Assembly (NCBI RefSeq): GCF_000807855.2 | Contig: NZ_JRYR02000002.1 | Location: forward strand, 1,455,429 to 1,519,428 | Source of the DNA: Flammeovirga pacifica | Lineage (GTDB): Bacteria > Bacteroidota > Bacteroidia > Cytophagales > Flammeovirgaceae | Length of the DNA: 64,000 nt | Direction of reading: 5' to 3' | Part shown: positions 36,557 through 47,600 of the stretch, in pieces | How the letters are laid out: the number at the start of each line of letters is the position of its first letter | How positions within the stretch are numbered: position 1 is the first letter of the stretch | Program-made: the position numbers and the translations under genes | The notes under the pieces: model-generated | Database searches by the model: none | Told to the model about the DNA's origin: nothing | The model's input: only the letters and a program-made list of their open reading frames with translations

Positions 36557-39500
36557 TTACTTTACTTCTTCTGCTTCCTCTTTTCGCTTCTCTTTGGCAT
36601 ATTGGGATGGCAACAATCCAAATTCTTTCTTGAAACAATTTCTGAAGTATTTAAGATCATTAAAACCCACCTCATACGTAATATCACTCACATTAAATCT
36701 TCCGATTTTAAGTAATTGAGCGGCTCGTTTTAATCGTATGTTTCGGATAAATCCTTTAGCAGTTTGGCCGGTTAACGCTTTTAGTTTTTGATTTAACCTT
36801 AAGGTTGTTACACCATACTCCATCGCCAATTTCTCCACTGTAAATTCTGAATCAGAGATATTGTCCTCTACTATTTTTACTAAACGGTTCAAGAATTTCT
36901 CATCTAAAGATGTAAATGTAATTTCACTTGGCTGAATATCTATATCTACTCTAAAGCGATTTTGCTGATTCTTTCTATTTTCTATCAGAGTAAGAATTCT
37001 GGCTAACAGCACCTCCGAATTAAATGGTTTTGTAACATAGGCATCCACTCCGTATTCATAGCCTTTCAGTTTACTTTCTTCCGATTTTTTTGCGGTTAGT
37101 AAGATAATTGGTAGATGACAAATATGATTATCCTCTCTCACTCTTTGGGTCAATTCGTAACCATCCATTTCAGGCATCATGATGTCGGAAATGATGAGAT
37201 TTGGCATTATCTTTTTTGCTAGGTCTAATCCTTTTTTACCATTATCTGCTAAAAACACATCATAGGTATCTTTTAATAAATCCTTCATCATCTCTCTGAT
37301 AGAGAAGTTATCATCTATAACTAATATTTTTGGTTTAGTAGATGTCTCCATGAGTTCATCATCTTCCAAAATTGTAATATCAGCTTCCTTGGCAGATTCT
37401 TCAATATGATCATGACTATACATCATATCGTTTAAAGGGAAAAGTAATGTGAAAATTGTACCTTTATTCAATTTACTATCGACCTTAATTTCACCATGGT
37501 GTAAATCAACCAAACTCTTTGTAAAAGCTAAACCAATTCCTGTACCTCTTTTCTGAGCATTTTTCAATTTCTCAACTTGATAGAATCGATCAAATAAGTA
37601 TTTCAATTGCTCTTTTGGAATCCCAATTCCTGTATCTTCTAAAGTGATTTTCACAAAATCATTTTCTCTGGTTACAGACATATTTACCTCACCTTCATTG
37701 GTAAATTTAAATGCATTGGATAATAAATTATAGAGTATTTTTTCTACCTTATCAGTATCCAACAAACCAAAAATTTTATCATTACTCACATTATAATTTA
37801 GAGTGATGTTGGTTTGTTCAGCAAACTCTTTGAAAGAAAAATACACCTGTTCGGCAAAGGTACTCCAATTTCCTCTGGTAAGATGCAGTGACATTTTACC
37901 TTGTTCTACCTTTCTAAAATCTAATAATTGATTCACAAGACGCATCAAATGTTGGATGTTTTTATGAATCAGTTGATATGACTTTTCTCTATCGTATTCC
38001 GAAAGACTTTTTCCTTTTTTAATCAATTGTTCTACAGGGGTATTGATCAATGTTAGAGGCGTTCTCAATTCATGAGAAATATTCGTAAAGAATTGTAGTT
38101 TCAACTGACTCAAATCTTCTAATTTCTCATGTTCAAATTTCACCATCTCTAATTGAGACTTCTTTCTAGCATTAATCACTGTGTAAATTGAAAAGAAATA
38201 TACAATGCCAATAAACACAACTACATAAATCAATTTTGCCCACCAAGTTAACCACATTGGTGGTAATATTTCGATGGATAATTCAATAGGTTTTGGATTC
38301 CAAATATGATCTCCGTTAGATGCCTTCACCATTAGTTTATAAGTGCCGGCTGATAAGTTGGTATACTTTGCTTCTCTTTGCATCGCATCCGATGTAACCC
38401 AATCTTTATCATAACCTTCCAACTTATACAAGTATTTGTTCTTGTTAGGTGATGCATAATGTAAATAGGCAAACTTTACAGCGAAACTATTTTGACTTGA
38501 ATTTAACTTTATGTGGTTGGTATAGCGTATCGAATTATCAAGTATCTGATTCGATTCAAATTCTTCCTGAGTATTCACTACTTTATTCAAGACTTTTAGT
38601 TCTGTAAAAACTAAATCAGCAATCGTTTTATCATCTACAATTTCATGAGGGTAAAAGACATTTAAGCCGTTCACACCACCAAAAAGTAACTCTCCATTTT
38701 TTCGCTTACAAGCTGTCAATTCTCCAAATTCATTGTCTTGAAGACCATCACTCATATCAAAGTTTTTCACTCGTCTATTTTCTAAGGAGATTTTACTTAA
38801 CCCTTTATTACTTGATACCCATAAATTACCAAAATCATCTTCTAAAATAGCTTTAATCACATTACTTGGAAGACCATTTACGCTAGACAGGTGTTCAAAT
38901 TTCAGCGTATTTAAATCTTCTTGAGGCATAATTATGTTTAAACCACCTCCCATTGTTCCAATCCAAATTTCTCCATTTGATGCTTCGAAAATAGGTAGTA
39001 TATAATTATAACTTAATGAGTTTTCATCACTTTTAATGGATGAAAACAGTTTACACTGTGGATTATTTTTTTGTTTTTGAGACTTTGATATGAAAATCAA
39101 ACCTTGGTTAGTTCCTGCCCATACATTGCCTTTCCTATCCACTAGAATACTTCTTACAACTTCAATGGGATCTTTATATACTTCTTGACGTGAGATATTA
39201 ATTCTGCTCCAATCAATACCACCCTTTTTGTTTACCAACCCACGAATTAATCCACCTGCATATGAACCTAACCAAATAATAGAATCTCCTTCAACTTCTA
39301 TTGTAAAAACAGAATTAGTAAGGAAAGGGGGAGATATAGCACTTTGTTTAAGTCTCTGTCCCAAAGTCGTTGCCTCCTGAATAGGTGTTCCTAAAACTTT
39401 AAGAGGGTAACCAACACCTAATATTAAACTGTTCATGAATTCATTAATATCATACACTGCATTTTGACTTCGCTTATCTACTTCTAGATTGATATTTTTA

Positions 39501-40714
39501 AAGCCTTTTGTGTAATCTATAGAATTAGAGGGCAAGTAATTTAATCCTCCACCTTCTGTACCAATCCATAATCTAGACAATGTGTCCTCATAAATTGATC
39601 TTACTTTATTGTATGATAAACTTCCTTGATTATCTTCTCTTTTAATGTGTTTAAACTTTTTTCGTCTAGGGTTGTATTTTTTTATTCCTCCGCCGATTGT
39701 TCCTACCCAAATAATTCCAGTTTGATCTTCATAAATGGTTTGCACAATGTTAGAGTTCAAGTATTCATCTCTATTAAAGTGTTCTATCTCTACTAATTCT
39801 TTTTTAAGTGGATCATATTTTAATCGATAAAGACCATGTTTTGACCCTGCCCAAATTATGCCGTGCCTATCCCTAAGAATCACATCACATCTTAAATTTG
39901 ATAACTTTCTAAGTGAATATTTTTCACTATCTGATTCTTTTTCGAGTTCGAAAATTCCATCAAAAAAAGCGATAATTAGAGAGTTATCACCTCTGGCAAT
40001 AGATACAATTTCTCTCTTTTTATTGAGGTAAGTATTCCAATCTTTAAAAGAACCATAATCGTCTTGTCCCTTTGGAAATTTATATTCTTGAAGACCCATT
40101 CTAGTAGCTATCAATACTCTTCCTTGGCTATCTACTAAAATATCTCGAATTAAATTAGCGTGTAAACTCTCCTCATTATGTTGATTATGTCGGTACTTAT
40201 TTACTTTAATTTTAGGCTGATTTAAATATTCCTTTTTTACGAGGTTTAATCCTTTTGTATTCCCAAACCAAAGATTACCATTCTTATCTAAAGTCATTCT
40301 TGCCACATTATTCTTTGTAAATAATTTTGGCGTTTCTGTTGTGTTTCCAAAAGAAGTAAACTTTTCTGTTTTTAAATTGAACCTACATAAACCGGCATCT
40401 GCAGTTCCCAACCATAAATTACCATAATCGTCTTCAATTATTTTATTAATCAAATTAGAGGGAACATCATGTGTATCCATCCGATAATCTTTAAATGTAT
40501 AGCCATCAAAGCTACTAAAACCATCGTTTGTCCCTACCCATAATAACCCTTGACTATCTTGAAATAAGCAATTGATATCGTTCTGAGATAACCCCTTACG
40601 AGTGGTATAATGTTCAAAGATGGCATCACCATCATTCGCAAATCCTTGTTGTGAATGAAATAAAAATGATAGTAGCAGCAAGAATGCTTTTATGTAGTTA
40701 AGTAATACTTTCAT
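36557..40714 (-). CDS. Hybrid two-component system regulator (HTCS)
   Basis: 1385 residues: signal peptide (1-26); two-bladed-propeller periplasmic sensor of Reg_prop repeats (about 30-740; repeated LLWVGTNDG / NLWLGTADAG / GIIWAGSKHG motifs); Y_Y_Y domain (about 760-830, YLYKLEGYDKDW); a transmembrane helix (about 835-860); HisKA with H881 in NISHELRTPL; HATPase (DTGIGI, GTGIGLAFTKSL); receiver domain with D1177 in IISDIMMPEMDG; and an AraC DNA-binding domain (TAKGFIRNIRLKRAAQLL). It senses an oligosaccharide in the periplasm and directly activates PUL genes. Its central position makes it the likely master regulator of this locus. Confidence 0.95.
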   Translation of the reverse strand: MKVLLNYIKAFLLLLSFLFHSQQGFANDGDAIFEHYTTRKGLSQNDINCLFQDSQGLLWVGTNDGFSSFDGYTFKDYRMDTHDVPSNLINKIIEDDYGNLWLGTADAGLCRFNLKTEKFTSFGNTTETPKLFTKNNVARMTLDKNGNLWFGNTKGLNLVKKEYLNQPKIKVNKYRHNQHNEESLHANLIRDILVDSQGRVLIATRMGLQEYKFPKGQDDYGSFKDWNTYLNKKREIVSIARGDNSLIIAFFDGIFELEKESDSEKYSLRKLSNLRCDVILRDRHGIIWAGSKHGLYRLKYDPLKKELVEIEHFNRDEYLNSNIVQTIYEDQTGIIWVGTIGGGIKKYNPRRKKFKHIKREDNQGSLSYNKVRSIYEDTLSRLWIGTEGGGLNYLPSNSIDYTKGFKNINLEVDKRSQNAVYDINEFMNSLILGVGYPLKVLGTPIQEATTLGQRLKQSAISPPFLTNSVFTIEVEGDSIIWLGSYAGGLIRGLVNKKGGIDWSRINISRQEVYKDPIEVVRSILVDRKGNVWAGTNQGLIFISKSQKQKNNPQCKLFSSIKSDENSLSYNYILPIFEASNGEIWIGTMGGGLNIIMPQEDLNTLKFEHLSSVNGLPSNVIKAILEDDFGNLWVSSNKGLSKISLENRRVKNFDMSDGLQDNEFGELTACKRKNGELLFGGVNGLNVFYPHEIVDDKTIADLVFTELKVLNKVVNTQEEFESNQILDNSIRYTNHIKLNSSQNSFAVKFAYLHYASPNKNKYLYKLEGYDKDWVTSDAMQREAKYTNLSAGTYKLMVKASNGDHIWNPKPIELSIEILPPMWLTWWAKLIYVVVFIGIVYFFSIYTVINARKKSQLEMVKFEHEKLEDLSQLKLQFFTNISHELRTPLTLINTPVEQLIKKGKSLSEYDREKSYQLIHKNIQHLMRLVNQLLDFRKVEQGKMSLHLTRGNWSTFAEQVYFSFKEFAEQTNITLNYNVSNDKIFGLLDTDKVEKILYNLLSNAFKFTNEGEVNMSVTRENDFVKITLEDTGIGIPKEQLKYLFDRFYQVEKLKNAQKRGTGIGLAFTKSLVDLHHGEIKVDSKLNKGTIFTLLFPLNDMMYSHDHIEESAKEADITILEDDELMETSTKPKILVIDDNFSIREMMKDLLKDTYDVFLADNGKKGLDLAKKIMPNLIISDIMMPEMDGYELTQRVREDNHICHLPIILLTAKKSEESKLKGYEYGVDAYVTKPFNSEVLLARILTLIENRKNQQNRFRVDIDIQPSEITFTSLDEKFLNRLVKIVEDNISDSEFTVEKLAMEYGVTTLRLNQKLKALTGQTAKGFIRNIRLKRAAQLLKIGRFNVSDITYEVGFNDLKYFRNCFKKEFGLLPSQYAKEKRKEEAEEVK

Positions 40715-41473
40715 ATTTTGGACAGTTTAAATCTTCTGATAATTGAACTATATCTTCGTTCAAATCATTAAAAAGTTTCTACTCGATGGAAAGAAGAATA
40801 GTTTAAAAAATTGGTGAGATTTAAATTCACGACATCTAATAACAATGTATGAAATGATGCTGTGAAATAAAACTCATTAATCTAAATCCATCTAGTTATT
40901 ACAATTTTTGATAGATAATGGGTACTTGCAAATTGATTTAAATTTCAATTTGTTGTCGTATGCAACTTCGGTAAAATTACTTCTGAAAATTTGTGTTCCA
41001 TTGGCATTTTCACCCCATTTTACTTCTACATATTTATCACCTATCATCCTATCAATAAGTTTCCTTTTTATTGTATTGCTCTTCGTATACTTCAAAGGTA
41101 TTTAGAAAAGGGGGACGAATAGAAATTTTTCTCTTAAACTAAGTGATTATTGTATTTACCTCTCTTTAATTAACGCAAAACCCCCACTTTTAAAAAGTAG
41201 GGTTTCTGCATTTTTAGTACTTTCTCATAGGTTTATAAGGATAGAAAGCTTTTTCTCCCCTATTATATTTACTTCTAAATGAATCGTTCTCTATGTTCTA
41301 AAACAGCTTTAGGTTATTGGGTATTCTACCTTCTTTTCAGGTGATTAGAAAATACGATCTGCAACAGTTCTACAATCCAACTTTATTCATGTAAATAGCT
41401 ACACTCTTCTTAGATAAAACCACGTATCCTTTCAAGGCTGATTTACCACCTTAATCAGATTCCATCTCAATTA
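40715..41473. other. Long intergenic region, no confident gene
   Basis: About 760 bases between the regulator and the beta-helix lipoprotein gene. A 67-codon minus-strand frame (40892-41095) has a Lys/Asp/Gly-rich, fairly protein-like composition but no recognisable family, and an overlapping plus-strand frame exists; I call neither. A short minus-strand frame near 41375-41450 may be a decayed remnant. It contains a terminator-like hairpin (41175-41209) and presumably the regulator's promoter. Confidence 0.4.
41175..41209 (-). terminator. Terminator-like hairpin
   Basis: AAACCC..ACTTT pairs with AAAGT.GGGTTT with a small internal mismatch; the minus-strand tail has four T. It lies about 265 bases beyond the beta-helix lipoprotein gene and may end a long 3' untranslated region. 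Confidence 0.5.
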
Positions 41474-43108
41474 TTAGTACACCTCAATAGCTCCAATACT
41501 AGGTCTATTGGATACTTTATTTCCTTGAATGTCTTTTTCTATTTTTAAACCATAAACAATTCCAATACTATCACTCTCTATCCTTGGAATAGGAATTCCT
41601 TTATTCTTTATCGCTTGAATATTTTTAGGAGTGAAATCAGCAATATGATCACTATTCTTATCTTTAAAATCAACATCTACAATAAAAGAGGCTTTGGGTT
41701 GAATCAATACTTCAGAAGGCCAATTACTCTTCTGATAGAAAATATTGTTCTTAAATAGCACATCATCTATTCTTCCATCTCCCCCTTTATCGGGTGTATA
41801 TTGATCGCCCAATACTAATATAGCCTCCTCTTCAAAATGAAAAATGTTGTTCATTACCAAAATACCGTTGGCTACGTTATCTACAGCAATTTTAGATGTT
41901 ATCCCTTTTTTCACATAGATCGTATTGTTGTATATGTAGCTATTAAAAGGTCCTTTTCTTTCCTTTTTTCCTTGATAACCAGACAACCAAAAAACTTTAC
42001 CTTCTTGAAAAGCACCATTCTGTCCTTTATTTCTAAAACCATCATTCACACTTATATTATAGCGATAGCTACAATTGTAGTTATTTCCTAAAATTTCTAG
42101 AAACCCTCCGGCGTTGTTTTTACTGAAATTATATTGCAATACAATATTGTTACAATTATAATCTATATGTGCTCCAGCTGAATCTCCAGGTCCATTTGCA
42201 TTGGTAAACCTATTTTTCTCTATCAGAACCTTATCAGATCCCCAAGTCCAAAGACCACTGCCTCTACCCCATTTTCTACTGTCATTATCACTACCAGAAT
42301 GATCTACCTTATTATTAAATACATGGCCATCCTTTACCTTTGACATTTGAATACCTGGTCCTCCTGTGTAAGTCACTTTGCATCCTTCAATTTTAAAATC
42401 TAGAATACTGTGTTTCCCTCCGCCTGTTAACTTAATACCAGTATGTGCCACATTTTTTACCTCTATATCTTTAATTTCCAATTGATGAAGCGTAGACGTT
42501 TTCTCTTCTAATAACACACGAATACCCCATCCATAGGCTTGAGTTCCATTAGCTGTTTTTACTTCTTTTTTACCTCTTGTAAACCCACCTTCATGATAAA
42601 AAATATCTTCTATCAAAAGATTCTCTAACTGAACGTTTTGATAATTTCCCGGTTCAGAAGTAGTATATAACACCCCACACCTCATCTTTTCGGCTGCTGT
42701 TATTGCACCTCCATTAGCTGTAATATGTATATTTTCTACTTTAACATTTGATACATTTTCAAGAAGAATTCCATTGGCAAACCCTTTAGCGTTGATCATC
42801 GCTTTGTCTTTGGAGGTGGTTGTGACGACTAAAGGTTTTGAGAACTTCTCTCCTATGTTTTTTAAGATCAAAGATTCTGAATACTCTTGGTTACTAAATA
42901 ATTTGATCGTATCTCCTGAATGAAGATTCATTTGCTGTAATTTTGCAAAAGATTTAAAAGCACTCTTTTGGGTTGTTCCGTCAGCGTTATCATTACCATT
43001 GATGGAATTGATATAATATGTCACCGACTTCTCTTCTTTTTCATTAGAATTGAATGTGCTTTTGCAAGCAAATGATATCGATAATAATAGGTATAAGTAA
43101 TATTTCAT
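41474..43108 (-). CDS. Lipoprotein right-handed beta-helix protein, putative polysaccharide-active enzyme
   Basis: 544 residues with a lipoprotein signal (LLSISFAC, Cys 15). A right-handed parallel beta-helix covers nearly all the rest, beginning YYINSINGNDNADGTTQKSA. Residues 281-359 align without gaps with the T9SS protein at 2098-4671; shared blocks are GRGSG.W, GDS.G.HID, GGF.EILG and SVND.FR. No assigned lyase or glycosidase family could be recognised. Unlike the paralog it has no CBM and no T9SS tail, so it probably works at the outer membrane or in the periplasm on shorter chains. It lies next to the regulator gene, consistent with PUL membership. Confidence 0.78.
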   Translation of the reverse strand: MKYYLYLLLSISFACKSTFNSNEKEEKSVTYYINSINGNDNADGTTQKSAFKSFAKLQQMNLHSGDTIKLFSNQEYSESLILKNIGEKFSKPLVVTTTSKDKAMINAKGFANGILLENVSNVKVENIHITANGGAITAAEKMRCGVLYTTSEPGNYQNVQLENLLIEDIFYHEGGFTRGKKEVKTANGTQAYGWGIRVLLEEKTSTLHQLEIKDIEVKNVAHTGIKLTGGGKHSILDFKIEGCKVTYTGGPGIQMSKVKDGHVFNNKVDHSGSDNDSRKWGRGSGLWTWGSDKVLIEKNRFTNANGPGDSAGAHIDYNCNNIVLQYNFSKNNAGGFLEILGNNYNCSYRYNISVNDGFRNKGQNGAFQEGKVFWLSGYQGKKERKGPFNSYIYNNTIYVKKGITSKIAVDNVANGILVMNNIFHFEEEAILVLGDQYTPDKGGDGRIDDVLFKNNIFYQKSNWPSEVLIQPKASFIVDVDFKDKNSDHIADFTPKNIQAIKNKGIPIPRIESDSIGIVYGLKIEKDIQGNKVSNRPSIGAIEVY

Positions 43109-43287
43109 TGTATTGTATAGTTTGTATACTACAATTCTATGTTACTTACAGGAGAAAAGGTGGTGTAAATTCATCAATTGAGTAGACAAATTCGTTACAA
43201 TCCATTTCAAGTAATCAATTGGATAAGTATTAAGTTCAATTGCTCCAACTCCCTTACTTTCCTATGAAGCTTATCACCCAATACTTA

Positions 43288-44214
43288 TTAAAAAATAGAC
43301 AACTCTGTTTCCGTAGTAAATCGCTCTAAGAATTTCATTCCTCTGTATGAGTTACCATTTTTATTTAGATTGGGGCTCCAAACACAAATACAATATTTTT
43401 CTGGGTGTACCGCTACAATACCGCCACCCACTCCTGATTTCCCAGGTAAACCCACCTTAAAAGAAAATTCACCTGATTCATCATAAAAACCACATGTTTG
43501 CATAATAGCATTGATCCTCTTAGCTTGGCTAAGGTTCAGTACACTGCTTCCTTTTTTGGTTTTAAACCTACCGTCCATCAAAAACTCAAATGCTTTCGTT
43601 AATTGATAACAATTCATTTCAATAGAACAGATATGAAAGTAAAAATGTAGCACATCGTTGGGATCGTTATCAATATTCCCAAATGATTTAATAAAATTAC
43701 AAAGTGCTATATTTCTATATCCTACAGATGCTTCAGATTTTGCGACTTCCTCAGAATAATTGATCTCCTCACATCCACTCACCTCACGAACAAATTGAAT
43801 AAAATCTTCTAATGGGTTATCTAATTGAGAAAATAACAAATCGCAAATAACAATCGCTCCACCGTTTAAAAAAGGATTCCTTGGTATTCCGTTATCTGTT
43901 TCTAATCTTACTAAAGAATTAAAAGCACTACCTGACGGTTCCACTCCTACTCTCGACCAAATACTATCTCCTAAAATCTGATAGGCTAAACTTAATGACA
44001 GTACTTTTGAAATACTTTGAATAGAGAACTTCTTTTCCCAATCACCAATTCCAAAATTATCCTCTTGAGTGGACATAAAATACACTCCAAAATGATTAGG
44101 ATCTACTTTGGCTAAATTAGGAATGTACCCTGCCGGTGCACCCAAATTATCGCCTTCAATAATTTCTTGATAGATCTTTTGGATAATCTCTTTATGGTTG
44201 GCAATTCTATGCAT
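43288..44214 (-). CDS. glsA: Glutaminase
   Basis: 308 residues without a signal peptide. Serine-dependent beta-lactamase-like fold: the catalytic S-x-x-K is visible as SISK in FSIQSISKVLSLSLAY, followed by VGVEPSGSAFNS, NPFLNGGAI, and the C-terminal GLPGKSGVGGGIVAV loop. These match the GlsA/YbaS-type glutaminases that hydrolyse glutamine to glutamate and ammonia in the cytoplasm. It lies between glycan genes but its reaction does not fit them, so its presence is probably incidental. Confidence 0.93.
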   Translation of the reverse strand: MHRIANHKEIIQKIYQEIIEGDNLGAPAGYIPNLAKVDPNHFGVYFMSTQEDNFGIGDWEKKFSIQSISKVLSLSLAYQILGDSIWSRVGVEPSGSAFNSLVRLETDNGIPRNPFLNGGAIVICDLLFSQLDNPLEDFIQFVREVSGCEEINYSEEVAKSEASVGYRNIALCNFIKSFGNIDNDPNDVLHFYFHICSIEMNCYQLTKAFEFLMDGRFKTKKGSSVLNLSQAKRINAIMQTCGFYDESGEFSFKVGLPGKSGVGGGIVAVHPEKYCICVWSPNLNKNGNSYRGMKFLERFTTETELSIF

Positions 44215-44619
44215 TGTTTAATTGGTATATATATGGTTTAAAATAGGATAGTGATTGAACTCCTAAAATAAAGGAAATCCTTAAAAATACACCTATATAA
44301 CACCCCACTTTCTATAAAGAAGATAGTAATACTTGATGTCATCTAAATTGTAGAACATAGAAGAGGCTACCTGCAATTATTTTAGCATATTTTGAAGTTG
44401 CTTATTATTTAAATGTTTTGTTGAGAATTAACTATCAAAAGCAGGTGATATTTATAAAAATCGCAGCGCATTATCACTTATTAAGAAGTTATCGAAATGA
44501 TGAATCCTTCTCCTATTTTGATTTAAGTAAATAATCAATCAATTTGAAACTTATTCAATCATACTATACTAAAATTGACTTTTTAAACGTCAAATACTAA
44601 GAACATATTACATAAATTT
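44215..44619. other. Divergent intergenic region
   Basis: 405 bases between the glutaminase and the tricorn-type protease genes. ACACCCCACTTTCTATA at about 44300-44316 resembles the TACCCCACT element before susC and lies about 88 bases before the glutaminase start. No gene is supported here. Confidence 0.4.
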
Positions 44620-47600
44620 ATGAAAAACTTCCTTTGTCTTTTAGGAGGACTAATACTCTCTCTTACGACATTAGCTCAAAATCCATTATGGTTACGTTAT
44701 CCATCTATATCTCCTGATGGTCAACATATTGCCTTTGCTTATCAAGGTGATGTCTATGTTGTACCTACTGCTGGCGGAGAAGCTAAAGCAATTACATCAC
44801 ATGTGGCTTATGAATTTTCTCCGGTTTGGGCTCCTGACAGTAAGCACATCGCTTTTGCATCTGATAGAAACGGTAATTTTGATGTCTTCTTAACTACTAT
44901 TGATGGTGGACATCCTCAGCGATTAACCTATAATTCTACTTCAGAAATCCCTTCGTCTTTTACACCTGATGGACAGCATGTATTGTACACTGCTCAGATC
45001 TTGGATGATGTAAAAAGTGCTCAATTTCCTTACGGTCGTTTAGGAGAATTGTATAGCGTGACGGTGGGTGGTGATCGCCCTGTACAAGTTTTGACTATCA
45101 CTGCAGAACATGCACAGTACAATGGTGATATGTCTAAGATTTTGTATCAAGATAAAAAAGGATACGAAGATCCTTGGAGAAAGCATCATACAAGTGCAGT
45201 TACACGCGATTTATGGGTGTACGATGTCAATACTAAAAAGCATACACAAATCTCCGATTTTAAAGGAGAAGATAGAACTCCTGTATACTACAATAATTAT
45301 AGCAAAGTAGCTTATACAAGTGAGGTAGATGGTACCCTAAATATTTGGACAATGAATGCCGATGGTACTAACAAAAAGCAAATTACTCAACTTAAAAATC
45401 ACCCGGTTAGATTCTTATCGGCTGCATCAAATGATTTATTTTGTTTTGGATATGACGGAGAAATTTACACTTTAAAAGAAGGAGAACAATCTCAAAAAGT
45501 GGAAATTCAAATCAATACTGATCATAAAATCAATAACATCACTTTCGAGAAAAAGTCTAGTGGTGGTCATGGCATTTCAGTATCTCCGAATGGTAAAGAA
45601 GTAGCATTTATTTTAAGAGGTGATGTTTTTGTGACCTCAACAGACTATAATACTACAGTACAAATTACGAATACAGCGGAGCAAGAACGTTCGGTTTCCT
45701 TCTCTCCTGATGGCCGTTCTTTAGTATATGCGGGTGAACGAGATGGAAGTTGGAACATTTATCAAGCAAAATTAGGCAATGAGGAGGAAATGTATTTTAT
45801 CAATGCAACTGATATCCAAGAAGAGATTGTCACTGCTGAAGCAGTAGAGGAGTTTCAGCCTAAATGGTCGCCTAAAGGCGATGCGATTGCTTACTTAGAA
45901 GAAAGAACTACTTTGAAAGTGATCGATTTGGAAACAAAAGCTTCTAAAGTGATTCTAGCTGGTACTTTTAATTATTCATACTCAGATGGAGATCAAGCCT
46001 TTGATTGGTCGCCTGATGGTAAATACTTAGCTGTTCAATATTCTCCCAATCTGTGGACTTCTACTGATATTGGTTTAGCACAAGCAGATGGGGAAGGTGA
46101 AATAATCAATCTCTCTCAAAGTGGTTACAATAGCTATAATCCTCGTTTTGTAATGGAAGGTAAAGCCATTGTTTTTGCCAACGATCGTTATGGATATAGA
46201 TCACATGGTAGCTGGGGCGCTGAAGCAGATGTATTCGGTATCTTCTTAACAAAAGATGCTTTTGATGAATTTCAATTATCAAAAGAAGAATATGAATTGA
46301 TGCAAGAGGCGAAAGAAGAAAAAGAGAAGAAAGAAAAGGAAGCAAAAGAAGAAGCTGATAAATCAAAAAAGAAGAAAAAAGGAAAGAAATCTTCTGAAGA
46401 AGAGGAGGAAGATGAAAGCATTAAAATAGATTTCGATGGTATTCAAGATCGTTTATTGAGGTTAACCATCAACTCGTCTTTCCTATCTGATTTCATTCTA
46501 ACAAAAAAGGGTGATCAACTCTACTATATGAGTAGTTTTGAAGGTGGTTATGACCTTTGGAAAAAAGACATCCGTAAGAACGAAACAAAGCTTGTCTTGA
46601 AATTAAAAGGCGGAGGTGGCAACCTTCAATTTGATAAAGATAGCGAGCATATTTTCTTTGAGACTGGTGGTCAGTTTGCTAAAATAGATGTGGCCTCTGA
46701 TGCTAGAAAGAATATCTCTTACAGTGCTGAATACTATCTAGATCATCAGGCAGAACGAGCGTATATGTTCGAGCATGTTTGGCGTCAGGTAGATAAAAAA
46801 TTCTATGACCCTAAACTTCATGGAGTAGATTGGGTATTCTATAAAAATGAATATGCTAAATTCCTTCCTTACATTTCTAATAATTACGATTACTCAGAAA
46901 TGTTGAGCGAGATGCTAGGTGAACTAAACGGATCTCATACTGGATGTCGTTTCTATGCAAGCAACAAAAACGCTGATGCTACGGCTACTTTAGGTGCTTT
47001 CTATGATACTCAATATTCTGGTGATGGCCTTAAGATTGTAGAAATTATGGAAGGATCTCCTTTAAATCAGATCGAGGAAGAGATCAAAGCAGGTATGACT
47101 ATTACTTCTATTGATGGTCAAAAAATTGTTGCTGGTCAGGATTATTTCCGTTTCTTGAATCATAAAACAGGAAAACCTACTCGCCTTGAATTAGATGATA
47201 ATGGCAGTAAAAAATTGGTGGTTGTAAAGCCTATCAGTAAAGGGACTGAAAGTAATTTATTGTATGATCGTTGGATCAAACAAAGAGAGAAAGAAACAGA
47301 GGAAGCTTCTGGTGGTAAAATTGGTTACGTTCACGTAAGAGGAATGAACAGTTCTAGTTTCCGTACAGTCTATTCTGAAGCTTTGGGTAAAAACTATAAA
47401 AAAGAAGCTTTAATTGTAGATACTCGTTTTAACGGGGGCGGTTGGTTACACGATGACTTGGCCACTTTCTTAAGCGGTAAGGTCTACTGTACTTTTGCTC
47501 CTAGAGGTCAAAAATTTGGTAGTGAGCCAATCAATAAATGGTCAAAACCTTCTGCTGTTTTATGTTCTGAGGGGAACTATTCTGATGCTCACGCTTTCCC

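Noticed and set aside
40892-41105. Overlapping 65-67-codon frames on both strands
   Set aside because: The minus-strand peptide looks somewhat protein-like, but there is no recognised domain or clear start. It could be a gene remnant; not enough evidence to call.
41375-41450. Short minus-strand frame resembling a transposase tail
   Set aside because: Only about 26 codons, no inverted repeats or target-site duplication, and no other IS parts nearby.
43201-43280. Inverted repeat ATAAGTATT ... AATACTTAT as a terminator of the glutaminase gene
   Set aside because: The arms are about 50 bases apart and no T-run follows on the minus strand.
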